Assembly (NCBI RefSeq): GCF_033100795.1
Contig: NZ_JAWLVI010000005.1
Location: 62,001-126,000, forward strand
Length of the DNA stretch: 64,000 nt
From: Pseudothioclava sp033100795
Lineage (GTDB): Bacteria; Pseudomonadota; Alphaproteobacteria; Rhodobacterales; Rhodobacteraceae
Direction of reading: 5' to 3'
In this document: piece by piece, positions 51,306-59,540 of the stretch
How positions within the stretch are numbered: position 1 is the stretch's first letter
Layout: every line of letters begins with the position of its first letter
Notes under the pieces: generated by a model
The model's input: the letters and a program-made list of their open reading frames with translations, nothing else
Told to the model about the DNA's origin: nothing
Database searches by the model: none
Made by a program: the position numbers and the translations under genes

Positions 51306-51381
51306 CGGTCTTCTCCTATTCGCGGCGCGCGTGCGCCTTGAAAAACAATGCCCCCGGCCAATATCGGGGGCGGTGAACGAA

Positions 51382-51456
51382 TGGTGGGCGGTACTGGGAT
51401 CGAACCAGTGGCCACTACGATGTCAACGTAGTGCTCTACCGCTGAGCTAACCGCCC
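51382..51456 (-). tRNA. tRNA-Val (anticodon GAC)
   Basis: Reading on the minus strand: acceptor GGGCGGT pairs with ACCGCCC, D-arm GCTCAGCGGTAGAGC, anticodon arm ACTACG-TTGACAT-CGTAGT giving anticodon GAC, and T-arm CTGGTTCGATCCCAG. The 3' CCA is encoded (51384-51382). It reads GUC and GUU valine codons. Confidence 0.96.
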
Positions 51457-51593
51457 ACGCTGCCGTCTGATTCTGCTTGGAACCCTGGAGTTTGCCGCAA
51501 AATCGTTTCGGTCCGGCGGTCTATAAAAGGAACCGGCGCGGCTTTCAAGAGGGTTTTGGCGGGAAAAATAATGTGTAAGCTCAAGATCGGAGA

Positions 51594-52460
51594 ATGGAAC
51601 CGACGATGCCTGCAAAACTAGCCGCCCAATTGCCGTATACGCTGCGTTTGCCCCACCGGCAAAGCACTTCGGCGGTGTTTGCCTCGCCGCATTCTGGAGA
51701 CTTTTATCCAGCCGACTTTGTCGCACAGGCGGTTTTGCCGCTGGACGTGCTGCGGTCCTCGGAAGATGCCTTTGTCGACCGATTCCTTGCGGTGGAGGGG
51801 GCGCCGGTCCTGACAGCGCGCTACCCGCGTGCTTTTGTCGATCTGAACCGGTCTGCCGATGATCTTGACCCGGCGGTGATCGCGGGGGCGGTGGGGCGAG
51901 CGAATGCGCGGATTGCGGCGGGGCTCGGGGTGATTCCGCGTGTGGTGTCGGGCGGGCGGGCGATCTATCGCGGAAAGCTATCGCAGGCCGAGGCGGCGGG
52001 GCGTCTGGCGACGGTCTGGCACCCCTATCACGCCTGCCTGCGTGCGCTGCTCGACGAAACCCGCGCGGCCTTCGGCGAGGCGATTCTGTTTGATTTCCAT
52101 TCGATGCCAAGCGAAGCGATCGAGATAACAGGGCCGCTGCGCCCGGAGATCGTGATCGGTGACAGATATGGCGCCTCTGCCTCGGCCCGTGTGATTGGTG
52201 CGGCGTTGGCTGCTTTCGAGGCCGAGGGCTTTCGCGTCGCGCGCAATGCGCCCTTCGCGGGCGCCTATATCGCGCAGACCTACGGGCAGCCCGATCAGGG
52301 GGTCCATGTGCTCCAGATCGAGATCGACCGCGCACTTTATATGGACCAGCGCACGATCCGGCCCTTGCCGGAGTTCGATGCCTTTGCGCAACGGATCGCG
52401 GCGGTGATTGCCGGCCTTGCAGATATTGGCCGCAAACCTGCGCGGCTTGCGGCCGAATAG
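51594..52460 (+). CDS. N-formylglutamate amidohydrolase family protein
   Basis: A 288-residue (or 284 from the ATG at 51606) member of the HutG/N-formylglutamate amidohydrolase family: VFASPHSGDFYP near the start, RYPRAFVDLNRSADDLD, HPYHACLRALLDE and ILFDFHSMP carry the likely metal-binding His, Asp and Glu residues. In histidine breakdown HutG frees glutamate from formylglutamate, but no hut genes are nearby, so a different N-acyl substrate is possible. The ribosome-binding site GGAG is very close to the first ATG, which leaves the start uncertain. Confidence 0.85.
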   Translation: MEPTMPAKLAAQLPYTLRLPHRQSTSAVFASPHSGDFYPADFVAQAVLPLDVLRSSEDAFVDRFLAVEGAPVLTARYPRAFVDLNRSADDLDPAVIAGAVGRANARIAAGLGVIPRVVSGGRAIYRGKLSQAEAAGRLATVWHPYHACLRALLDETRAAFGEAILFDFHSMPSEAIEITGPLRPEIVIGDRYGASASARVIGAALAAFEAEGFRVARNAPFAGAYIAQTYGQPDQGVHVLQIEIDRALYMDQRTIRPLPEFDAFAQRIAAVIAGLADIGRKPARLAAE

Positions 52461-52466
52461 GGGCGA

Positions 52467-52838
52467 TCAGGCCGCCTCGCTTACCCATTTGTTCAGGCCG
52501 CGAACCAGATGTTCGGACTGCGGGGTGAATTCGGCGTCGATAAGTTGTGCCGCTTTGGCGACATTCCCGCCTTCGACCTGCTGCATGATGCTTCCGGCGC
52601 ATTGATGGAATTCCCGGTGCAGGCGGGTGATGACACGGTATTGCACCGTTTGCCCGTAGTTGGCTTTCTGCTCGGGCGCGTGCAGCCAGCGACCGAAGTC
52701 ACAGCAATCGTCGCGCATGGCTTCGGCCGCAGGAATGATCGCCTTGCCAAGCGTGACCGAGGTCTTCAGCTTGAGCTTCCAGGCTCCGTGTTTGCCGATT
52801 GCGTCACGCAAGGCGCGGGCGAGTAAAGGGTCCGACAT
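52467..52838 (-). CDS. Stand-alone CZB zinc-binding domain protein
   Basis: A 123-residue protein that is one chemoreceptor zinc-binding (CZB) domain. The H-C-H-H zinc ligands are visible: His17 in KHGAWK, Cys46 in CDFGRWL, His74 and His78 in LHREFH. GGAG lies six bases before the ATG; an in-frame TTG at 52850 is less likely. CZB domains usually end chemoreceptors or diguanylate cyclases and sense zinc or hypochlorous acid through the Cys. Here no signalling domain is attached and none is adjacent. Confidence 0.87.
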   Translation of the reverse strand: MSDPLLARALRDAIGKHGAWKLKLKTSVTLGKAIIPAAEAMRDDCCDFGRWLHAPEQKANYGQTVQYRVITRLHREFHQCAGSIMQQVEGGNVAKAAQLIDAEFTPQSEHLVRGLNKWVSEAA

Positions 52839-52895
52839 AAGAATCTCCAACGTTTAAAACGCGGCGGTGTTACGCCCGAAAATCTGAAGAAAGTC

Positions 52896-54248
52896 CTAAC
52901 GCCGATGCTTGCCGGAGACATCAAATCCGCGCCCGCTTCGAATGGCCGTATCCCCGAATTTTGCGCGAATTTTGTCCACCGCGCGTTCGGCGCTCGCGCG
53001 TTGGGCTGCGTGCGGGTCCAGAAGATCGCCTGTCGGATCATGTCCGTCTGCAAGCGAGAGATCGGAAAAGCCGATCCCGATCAGCCGGTAGGGGCCATCC
53101 TCGTTCAGCCGCTCAAACAGCGCCTCGCCCGTGCGAAACAGCGTGTCGGCCAGTTGGCTTGGCTCATCAAGGCGGGTTTGCCGCGTCAGCGCTGAAAAAT
53201 CCTTGCGTCGTAGCTTAAGCGTAACCGTTCGCCCCGCCAGCCCCTTGGCCTTCATCCGCGTTGCGGTCTTCTCGGCCATGTGCCACAGATGCGCCATCAG
53301 CACCGCGCGGTCAGAAATATCGGTGTCAAAGGTGGTTTCGTTCGACACCGATTTCATCGGCTCGTTCGGGATGACGCGGCGCTGGTCGGTGCCATGGGCA
53401 AGCTGCCACAGGCGTAGCCCCGAGGCGCCAAAGCGGCGCATCATTTCATCCTGACCCGCGCGGCGGATGTCGGCCAAGGTGCGCAGCCCCGCGCGACCAA
53501 GGCTGGCGCGCGTCGCCGCGCCCACGCCCCATAAAATCGAGACCGGTTTGTCGCGCAGGAAGTCGTCGGTATCGCCGCGCCCGATCACCGAAAACCCGCG
53601 CGGCTTATCAAGGTCTGACGCGATCTTGGCCAGAAACTTGTTATGCGACAACCCGACCGAGGCGGTGACGCCGATCTCTTGCTCGATCTCGCGCGCAAGC
53701 CGGGCCATCAGAACCGCAGGCGGGGCATGATGCAGCCGCGCGGTCCCGCCCAGATCAAGAAACGCCTCGTCCAGCGAGAGAGGCTCGATCAACGGTGTCA
53801 GCGCCTCCATCTTCGCGCGGATCTGGCGCGATACCTCGGCGTAATAGGGCAGGCGCGGCGGGATCACGACGGCATCGGGGCAGAGTTTCATCGCCTGATA
53901 CATCGGCATCGCCGAGCGCACGCCGGAAATCCGCGCGATATAGCAACACGTCGTCACAACCCCGCGTTTGCCGCCACCGACGATCAGGGGCTTTGAGGCC
54001 AAAGTCGGATCGTCGCGCTTCTCGACCGAGGCATAGAAGCTGTCGCAGTCGATATGGGCGATGGGCAGATCAAACAGTTCGGGATGCGCCAGAATACGGG
54101 TGCGCCCGCAGCGCGGGCAGCGCGCGGGGGCGGTGTCGAACTGGGTCAGGCAATCGCGGCAAAGGGCTGGCATGTTTGGCTCCGCCAGTAACTTACGCGC
54201 AATTCGCGCCACTGGCGAGAGGGGCGGGGCTTTCCAATCGGTCGTCAT
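52896..54248 (-). CDS. dinB: DNA polymerase IV (Y family) with N-terminal zinc ribbon
   Basis: A 450-residue Y-family polymerase. The catalytic core opens IAHIDCDSFYASVE, then the SLDEAFLDLGG motif, the GLSHNKFLAKIASDLDKP thumb segment and the little finger domain. Before the core there are about 65 extra residues with a four-Cys motif CRDC...CPRC that looks like a zinc ribbon; E. coli DinB (about 350 residues) lacks it. It performs translesion synthesis. I saw no LexA-like GAAC-N7-GAAC or GTTC-N7-GTTC site immediately upstream. Confidence 0.93.
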   Translation of the reverse strand: MTTDWKAPPLSPVARIARKLLAEPNMPALCRDCLTQFDTAPARCPRCGRTRILAHPELFDLPIAHIDCDSFYASVEKRDDPTLASKPLIVGGGKRGVVTTCCYIARISGVRSAMPMYQAMKLCPDAVVIPPRLPYYAEVSRQIRAKMEALTPLIEPLSLDEAFLDLGGTARLHHAPPAVLMARLAREIEQEIGVTASVGLSHNKFLAKIASDLDKPRGFSVIGRGDTDDFLRDKPVSILWGVGAATRASLGRAGLRTLADIRRAGQDEMMRRFGASGLRLWQLAHGTDQRRVIPNEPMKSVSNETTFDTDISDRAVLMAHLWHMAEKTATRMKAKGLAGRTVTLKLRRKDFSALTRQTRLDEPSQLADTLFRTGEALFERLNEDGPYRLIGIGFSDLSLADGHDPTGDLLDPHAAQRASAERAVDKIRAKFGDTAIRSGRGFDVSGKHRR

Positions 54249-54284
54249 GCGGGCATTATCCGAGGCAACAAAAGGAGCAGGGCG

Positions 54285-54524
54285 ATGGGTGTCATTCCGT
54301 TAATTATCATCGGTATCGCGGCGGGGTTTATGGCAACGCGGCTGATGCGGGTCGATGCGGATATTCCCACGACACTGGCGATTGGGATTGCGGGCGCGCT
54401 GATCGGCGGGTTCACCTTGCGCGCGCTGATCGCGATGGCGGGGATATTCGCGGGGCTGGTCGGCGCGGTCCTTGGCGCAATGGCGCTGATCTGGCTGTGG
54501 CAGACCTACGGGCCGAAAAGGTAA
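54285..54524 (+). CDS. GlsB/YeaQ/YmgE-like small membrane protein
   Basis: A 79-residue hydrophobic protein with two to three helices: VIPLIIIGIAAGFMATRLM, then TTLAIGIAGALIGGFTL and a final segment ending LIWLWQTYGPKR. Gly-rich helices resemble the transglycosylase-associated protein family, whose function is unknown. AAAGGAGCAGG precedes the ATG. Divergent from dinB with a 36-bp gap. Confidence 0.7.
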   Translation: MGVIPLIIIGIAAGFMATRLMRVDADIPTTLAIGIAGALIGGFTLRALIAMAGIFAGLVGAVLGAMALIWLWQTYGPKR

Positions 54525-54530
54525 TCCCCG

Positions 54531-54689
54531 ATGCTGCCGATTTTCAGCTTTGCCACGATGGCGACCACGCGGCTTGTGACCTATGCGTTTATGCTCTCGC
54601 TCTGGCTGATTTCGCGCCCCGGTGGATGGGCCGTTCTGGCGGTTCTGGTGCTTTTGGGGGTGAAACTGCTGCACTGGACCCCTGCCTGA
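54531..54689 (+). CDS. Very small hydrophobic protein
   Basis: A 52-residue ORF starting six bases after the previous stop. It begins MLPIFSFATMATTRLV and has two hydrophobic stretches (about residues 14-27 and 33-47) ending LLHWTPA. AAAGG lies nine bases before the ATG. It matches no family I know. Tight spacing with the small membrane protein before it suggests one transcript. Confidence 0.5.
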   Translation: MLPIFSFATMATTRLVTYAFMLSLWLISRPGGWAVLAVLVLLGVKLLHWTPA

Positions 54690-54749
54690 TCTGTTTTGTG
54701 GGCAGGTTTGCCCCTATATTGGACGCGGTAATTATCAAGGATATTGCGT

Positions 54750-55631
54750 ATGATCGGTGACTTTATTGGCGGAAACGCCATTCTTCTGGCGCTTGCAGGG
54801 TTCATTATCCTGTCGATCTTTCTGGGCGTGCGGATCGTTCCGCAGTCCGAAAAGCATGTGGTCGAGCGGTTTGGCCGCCTGCGTGCCGTGCTTGGGCCGG
54901 GGATCAACTTTATCGTGCCGTTTCTCGATGTGGTGCGGCACAAAATCTCGATCCTGGAGCGCCAGCTTCCCAATGCGCTGCAAGATGCGATCACCGCCGA
55001 CAACGTGTTGGTGAAGGTCGAAACCTCGGTTTTCTATCGCATCATCGAGCCGGAAAAGACGGTCTATCGTATCCGCGATGTGGATGCTGCGATCGCAACG
55101 ACCGTTGCGGGGATCGTGCGTTCGGAAATCGGCGTGATGGAGCTGGACGAGGTGCAGTCGAACCGCGCGCAGCTTATCTCGAAGGTGCGCGAGCAGGTTG
55201 CCGCGATGGTGGACGACTGGGGGATCGAAGTCACGCGGGCCGAGATTTTGGACGTTAACCTTGATGAGGCGACGCGGGCCGCAATGCTGCAGCAGTTGAA
55301 TGCGGAACGGGCGCGCCGTGCGCAGGTGACCGAGGCCGAGGGCAAGAAGCGCGCGGTCGAGCTTGCGGCGGATGCCGAACTTTACGCAGCCGAACAGCAG
55401 GCCAAGGCGAAGCGCATCATGGCCGAGGCCGAGGCTTTCTCGACCAATGTCATTGCCGAGGCGATTGCGAAGAACGGGCTTGAGGCGGCGCAATACCAGA
55501 TCGCGCTGCGTCAGGTAGAGGCGCTCTCCGAGGTCGGAAAAGGCGACGGCAAGCAGACGATCCTTCTGCCCGCTTCCGCGCTTGAGGCGTTCTCGGATGC
55601 GTTTGCGATGCTGCGGGGGATCGGCAAATGA
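54750..55631 (+). CDS. SPFH/band 7 membrane protein (QmcA-like)
   Basis: A 293-residue stomatin-like protein: one N-terminal transmembrane helix (ILLALAGFIILSIFLGV), then the SPFH domain (RIVPQSEKHVVERFGR...PGINFIVPFLD) and a long Ala/Glu/Lys-rich coiled coil (about 175-255). The ATG at 54750 has AAGGA nine bases upstream. It overlaps the NfeD-like gene by four bases. SPFH-NfeD pairs form membrane scaffolds for quality control or microdomains. Confidence 0.92.
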   Translation: MIGDFIGGNAILLALAGFIILSIFLGVRIVPQSEKHVVERFGRLRAVLGPGINFIVPFLDVVRHKISILERQLPNALQDAITADNVLVKVETSVFYRIIEPEKTVYRIRDVDAAIATTVAGIVRSEIGVMELDEVQSNRAQLISKVREQVAAMVDDWGIEVTRAEILDVNLDEATRAAMLQQLNAERARRAQVTEAEGKKRAVELAADAELYAAEQQAKAKRIMAEAEAFSTNVIAEAIAKNGLEAAQYQIALRQVEALSEVGKGDGKQTILLPASALEAFSDAFAMLRGIGK

Positions 55632-55906
55632 CGGCGCTTTGGCAAGAGGCCTGGGCCTGGGTTGTCGCGGGGCTGGTTCTTGGTGCGCTTGAGATGTTCG
55701 CGCCCGGTTTCATCCTGCTTGGCTTTGCCATCGGCGCGGGTGTTGTCGGTGTGCTGATCTGGGCGGGCGTTCTGGGGGCTTCGTTGCCGCCGATGCTGCT
55801 CTGTCTGGCGGTCGTTGCGCTGGTCGCGTGGCTGGTGATGCGCAAGGTCTCGGGTGTCCGGCAGGGTCAGGCAAAGATCTGGGACACCGACATCAACGAG
55901 AACTGA
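55628..55906 (+). CDS. Short NfeD family membrane protein
   Basis: A 92-residue protein of the short NfeD class (no protease domain): two to three helices WVVAGLVLGALEMFAPGFILLGFAIGAG and LLCLAVVALVAWLVM. The C-terminal OB-fold of longer NfeD proteins is mostly absent. It partners with the SPFH protein encoded just upstream (overlap ATGA). A terminator follows one base after the stop codon. Confidence 0.86.
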   Translation: MTALWQEAWAWVVAGLVLGALEMFAPGFILLGFAIGAGVVGVLIWAGVLGASLPPMLLCLAVVALVAWLVMRKVSGVRQGQAKIWDTDINEN

Positions 55907-55936
55907 AAAAGGCGCGGGACCACCCCCGCGCCTTTT
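55907..55936. terminator. Bidirectional terminator between nfeD-like and pyrF
   Basis: GGCGCGGG (55911-55918) and CCCGCGCC (55925-55932) form a perfect stem with a 6-base loop, flanked by AAAA (55907-55910) and TTTT (55933-55936), so it can act for both convergent genes. Confidence 0.88.
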
Positions 55937-55939
55937 CAT

Positions 55940-56650
55940 TCAGATGTCGCGGATTTCGCGCAAGATGGCCTGCGCGGCTGCGCGCGGGTCATCGGCCTGC
56001 CAGATCGGGCGGCCAACGACCAGATGGTCGGCGCCAGCGGTCAGCGCCGAGGCGGGCGTTTCGACCCGCTTCTGGTCGCCAAGCGCGGCCCCCGTGGGGC
56101 GCACGCCGGGCGTCACGATCAGCTTACCTGCGGATTCTGGAAGCGCGCGGATCATCGCGGCCTCACGCGGGCTGGCGATCACGCCGTCGGCGCCAGCGGC
56201 AAAGGCGCGGCCTGCGCGTTCCTGCACGAGGTCCGCAATGTCGCCCTCTTTGATCAGCGCGCCATTCAGGTCTTCGCGGTCCAGCGAGGTCAGGATCGTC
56301 ACCGCCAGAATTTTCAGGTCTTTGCCCGCCGCACCCTCTTTTGCGGCTTTCACCACATAGGGGTCGCCGTGGACGGTCAGGAAATCGAGGTCGAACTGCG
56401 CAATCCCGCGCACGGCCTTTTCAACGGTCGCGCCGATGTCAAAGAACTTCATATCCAGAAAGATGCGCTTGCCGTGCTCTTGCTTGAGCTCGTTCGCCAG
56501 CGCCAGCCCGCCGCCGGTCAGCATCCCAAGGCCGATCTTGTAGAACGAGACCGCATCGCCCAGCTTTTCCGTCAGCTCCAGCGCGGCCAGCGCATTGGGG
56601 ACATCAAGGGCAACAATCAGGCGGTCGTCGGCGGTAAGAACTTCGCTCAT
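55940..56650 (-). CDS. pyrF: Orotidine 5'-phosphate decarboxylase
   Basis: A 236-residue TIM-barrel enzyme making UMP from OMP. LIVALDVPN at the start, the catalytic FLDMKFFDIGATVEKA (Asp-Lys-Asp), and the C-terminal VVGRPIWQADDPR phosphate loop are visible. AGGAG precedes the ATG at 56650; an in-frame extension to 56704 is unlikely. Divergent from clpB. Confidence 0.95.
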   Translation of the reverse strand: MSEVLTADDRLIVALDVPNALAALELTEKLGDAVSFYKIGLGMLTGGGLALANELKQEHGKRIFLDMKFFDIGATVEKAVRGIAQFDLDFLTVHGDPYVVKAAKEGAAGKDLKILAVTILTSLDREDLNGALIKEGDIADLVQERAGRAFAAGADGVIASPREAAMIRALPESAGKLIVTPGVRPTGAALGDQKRVETPASALTAGADHLVVGRPIWQADDPRAAAQAILREIRDI

Positions 56651-56758
56651 CGGGGGCTCCTTTCGCGTTTTCCCCCGTTTGCGCGCGCATCGCCCGCGCG
56701 TCAAGGGGCGGGCGGTTTACCTTGTGGCGAAAATCCGGTGCGGCGCGCGTCGCAGCCC

Positions 56759-56787
56759 CTTGAAGGGGCGGGGGCTGTCTCCCATCT
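56759..56787 (+). promoter_or_regulatory. Candidate sigma-32 (RpoH) promoter of clpB
   Basis: CTTG (56759-56762), 18 bases, CCCATCT (56781-56787): one mismatch from the alphaproteobacterial CTTG-N17/18-CYTATNT. It also matches the enterobacterial CCCTTGAA...CCCAT form, since CCCCTTGAA spans 56756-56764. It lies about 80 bp before the clpB start, an expected heat-shock gene. Confidence 0.65.
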
Positions 56788-56865
56788 TGGTATCGAGACC
56801 CGGCCAGAGGCGTGCCTAATCAGGGCGCTTCGATTTTCCGGGGGCTTTGGAAAAGGAGTATGCCG

Positions 56866-59481
56866 ATGAACATGGAAAAGTTCACGGAGCGGTCGCGCGG
56901 GTTCATTCAGGCGGCGCAGACCATCGCGATGCGCGAAGGCCACCAGCAGGTTGTGCCCGAGCATCTTTTGAAAGCATTGATGGATGACGATCAGGGGCTT
57001 GCGTCCAATCTGATCCAGCGCGCGGGCGGCGAGGCCAAGCGCGTGACCGAGGCAGTCGATCTGGCGGTCAACAAACTGCCCAAAGTCTCGGGCGGAGCGG
57101 GGCAGGTCTATGTCGATCAAAGCCTCGTGCGTGTGCTCGACGAGGCCGAGAAGATCGCCAAGAAAGCAGGCGACAGCTTTGTGCCGGTCGAGCGTATTTT
57201 GATGGCGCTGACGGTGGTGAACACGCGCGCCAAGGATGCCTTGGATGCGGGCGCGGTGACGGCGCAAAAGCTCAATACCGCGATCAATGATCTGCGCAAG
57301 GGCCGCACGGCGGATAGTGCCTCGGCCGAAGAGGGCTATGAGGCGCTCAAGAAATATGCGCGCGACCTGACCGAGGCTGCCGAAGAGGGCAAGATTGACC
57401 CGATCATCGGGCGGGACGACGAAATTCGCCGCACGATGCAGGTGCTGTCGCGCCGGACCAAGAACAACCCCGTTCTGATCGGGGAGCCGGGTGTCGGTAA
57501 GACTGCAATCGCCGAAGGGTTGGCGCTGCGCATCATCAACGGCGATGTGCCCGAGAGCCTGCGGAACAAAAAACTCCTCGCGCTGGATATGGGCGCGCTG
57601 ATCGCTGGTGCGAAATACCGCGGCGAGTTTGAAGAACGCCTGAAGTCGATCCTCAAGGAGATCGAGGCGGCAGCGGGAGAGATCATCCTGTTCATCGACG
57701 AGATGCACACGCTGGTCGGCGCGGGAAAATCCGATGGCGCGATGGACGCGGCCAACCTGATCAAACCTGCCTTGGCGCGGGGCGAATTGCACTGCGTCGG
57801 CGCCACGACGCTGGATGAATACCGCAAATATGTCGAGAAAGATGCGGCCCTTGCGCGGCGCTTCCAGCCCGTGATGGTCGAAGAGCCGACGGTCGAGGAT
57901 ACGATCTCGATCCTGCGCGGCATCAAGGAGAAATACGAGCTTCACCACGGGGTTCGCATTTCCGATAGCGCGCTGGTGGCGGCGGCGACCCTGTCGCACC
58001 GCTATATCACCGACCGTTTCCTGCCCGACAAGGCGATCGACCTTGTCGACGAGGCGGCGTCGCGTCTGCGGATGGAAGTGGACAGCAAACCCGAAGAGCT
58101 GGATGCGCTGGATCGCCAGATCCTGCAAATGCAGATCGAGGCAGAGGCGCTGAAGAAAGAGGACGATGCGGCCTCGGTCGACCGGCTTGAGAAGCTGGAG
58201 AAAGAGCTGTCGGATCTGCAAGAGCGTGCCTCTGAGCTGACCGCGAAATGGGAAGCTGAGCGCGACAAGCTGAACTCGGCGCGTGACCTGAAAGAGAAGC
58301 TCGACAAGGCGCGGGCGGAACTGGAACAGGCCAAACGCGAAGGCAACCTCGCCCGTGCGGGGGAGCTGAGCTATGGCATCATCCCGCAGATCGAAAAGCA
58401 GCTCTCAACGGCGGAAACAGCCGAAGAGGATGTGCTGGTCGAAGAGGCCGTCCGCCCCGAGCAGATCGCAGAAGTTGTCGAACGCTGGACCGGCATCCCG
58501 ACCTCGAAGATGCTTGAAGGCGAGCGCGAAAAACTGCTGCGGATGGAGGATGAGCTCCACAAGCGGGTGATCGGGCAGGACGATGCGATCCATGCGGTTG
58601 CGAATGCCGTGCGCCGTGCGCGTGCGGGCCTGAACGACGAAAATCGTCCGCTTGGGTCGTTCCTGTTCCTCGGGCCGACGGGTGTGGGGAAAACCGAACT
58701 GACCAAGGCCGTTGCGAACTACCTGTTCGACGACGATCAGGCGATGGTGCGCATTGATATGTCCGAGTTCATGGAGAAGCATTCGGTCTCGCGTTTGATT
58801 GGCGCGCCGCCCGGATATGTGGGCTATGACGAGGGCGGTGTCCTGACAGAGGCCGTGCGTCGGCGCCCCTATCAGGTGGTGCTGTTCGACGAGGTCGAAA
58901 AGGCGCACCCGGATGTGTTCAACGTGCTGTTGCAGGTGCTGGATGATGGTGTTCTGACCGACGGTCAGGGGCGCACGGTCGATTTCAAGCAAACGCTGAT
59001 CGTGCTGACCTCGAACCTCGGGTCTCAGGCGCTGAGCCAGTTGCCCGAAGGCGCGGATGGATCTGAGGCGCGAGCCGAGGTGGAAGAGGCCGTGCGACAT
59101 CACTTCCGCCCCGAGTTCCTGAACCGTCTGGATGACCGGATTATCTTCCACCGGCTCAAGCGCGATGACATGGACGGGATCGTCTCGATCCAGTTGGCGC
59201 GGCTCGAGAAACGTCTGGCGGCGCGCAAGATCACGCTGGAACTGGATGAGGCGGCGCGGATGTGGCTGGCCGATGAGGGCTATGACCCTGTGTTCGGCGC
59301 GCGGCCCCTCAAACGCGTGATCCAGCGCCATCTGCAAGACCCGCTGGCCGAGTTGATCCTTGGCGGCGAGGTCAAGGATGGCGACACGGTGAGCGTCACC
59401 GCAAGCGACGCGGGGCTGGTTGTGGGGGGTAAGGTTTCGGCCTCGACCCGCGAGAAGCCTGCGGCGGCGCCTGTCCACTAA
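56866..59481 (+). CDS. clpB: ATP-dependent disaggregase ClpB
   Basis: An 871-residue AAA+ chaperone. The N-domain (about 1-145) is followed by AAA-1 with Walker A GEPGVGKTAIAEG, a coiled-coil middle domain (about 405-525, rich in Glu, Lys, Leu) and AAA-2 with GPTGVGKTELTKA and the YDEGGVLTEAVRRRPY pore region. It rescues aggregated proteins together with DnaK. The ATG at 56866 has AAGGAG at seven bases; the ATG at 56860 is too close to it. A heat-shock promoter is visible upstream. Confidence 0.96.
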   Translation: MNMEKFTERSRGFIQAAQTIAMREGHQQVVPEHLLKALMDDDQGLASNLIQRAGGEAKRVTEAVDLAVNKLPKVSGGAGQVYVDQSLVRVLDEAEKIAKKAGDSFVPVERILMALTVVNTRAKDALDAGAVTAQKLNTAINDLRKGRTADSASAEEGYEALKKYARDLTEAAEEGKIDPIIGRDDEIRRTMQVLSRRTKNNPVLIGEPGVGKTAIAEGLALRIINGDVPESLRNKKLLALDMGALIAGAKYRGEFEERLKSILKEIEAAAGEIILFIDEMHTLVGAGKSDGAMDAANLIKPALARGELHCVGATTLDEYRKYVEKDAALARRFQPVMVEEPTVEDTISILRGIKEKYELHHGVRISDSALVAAATLSHRYITDRFLPDKAIDLVDEAASRLRMEVDSKPEELDALDRQILQMQIEAEALKKEDDAASVDRLEKLEKELSDLQERASELTAKWEAERDKLNSARDLKEKLDKARAELEQAKREGNLARAGELSYGIIPQIEKQLSTAETAEEDVLVEEAVRPEQIAEVVERWTGIPTSKMLEGEREKLLRMEDELHKRVIGQDDAIHAVANAVRRARAGLNDENRPLGSFLFLGPTGVGKTELTKAVANYLFDDDQAMVRIDMSEFMEKHSVSRLIGAPPGYVGYDEGGVLTEAVRRRPYQVVLFDEVEKAHPDVFNVLLQVLDDGVLTDGQGRTVDFKQTLIVLTSNLGSQALSQLPEGADGSEARAEVEEAVRHHFRPEFLNRLDDRIIFHRLKRDDMDGIVSIQLARLEKRLAARKITLELDEAARMWLADEGYDPVFGARPLKRVIQRHLQDPLAELILGGEVKDGDTVSVTASDAGLVVGGKVSASTREKPAAAPVH

Positions 59482-59505
59482 GGGCGGGTCCGATTTAAGA
59501 AATGA

Positions 59506-59540
59506 CGGCGCGGGCCAGATAGGTCTGCGCCGGTTTCATT
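59506..59540 (+). terminator. Weak terminator candidate after clpB
   Basis: CGGCGC (59506-59511) and GCGCCG (59527-59532) can pair across 15 bases, followed by GTTTCATT. It lies between convergent clpB and the SDR gene. The long loop and broken T-run make it uncertain. Confidence 0.35.
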
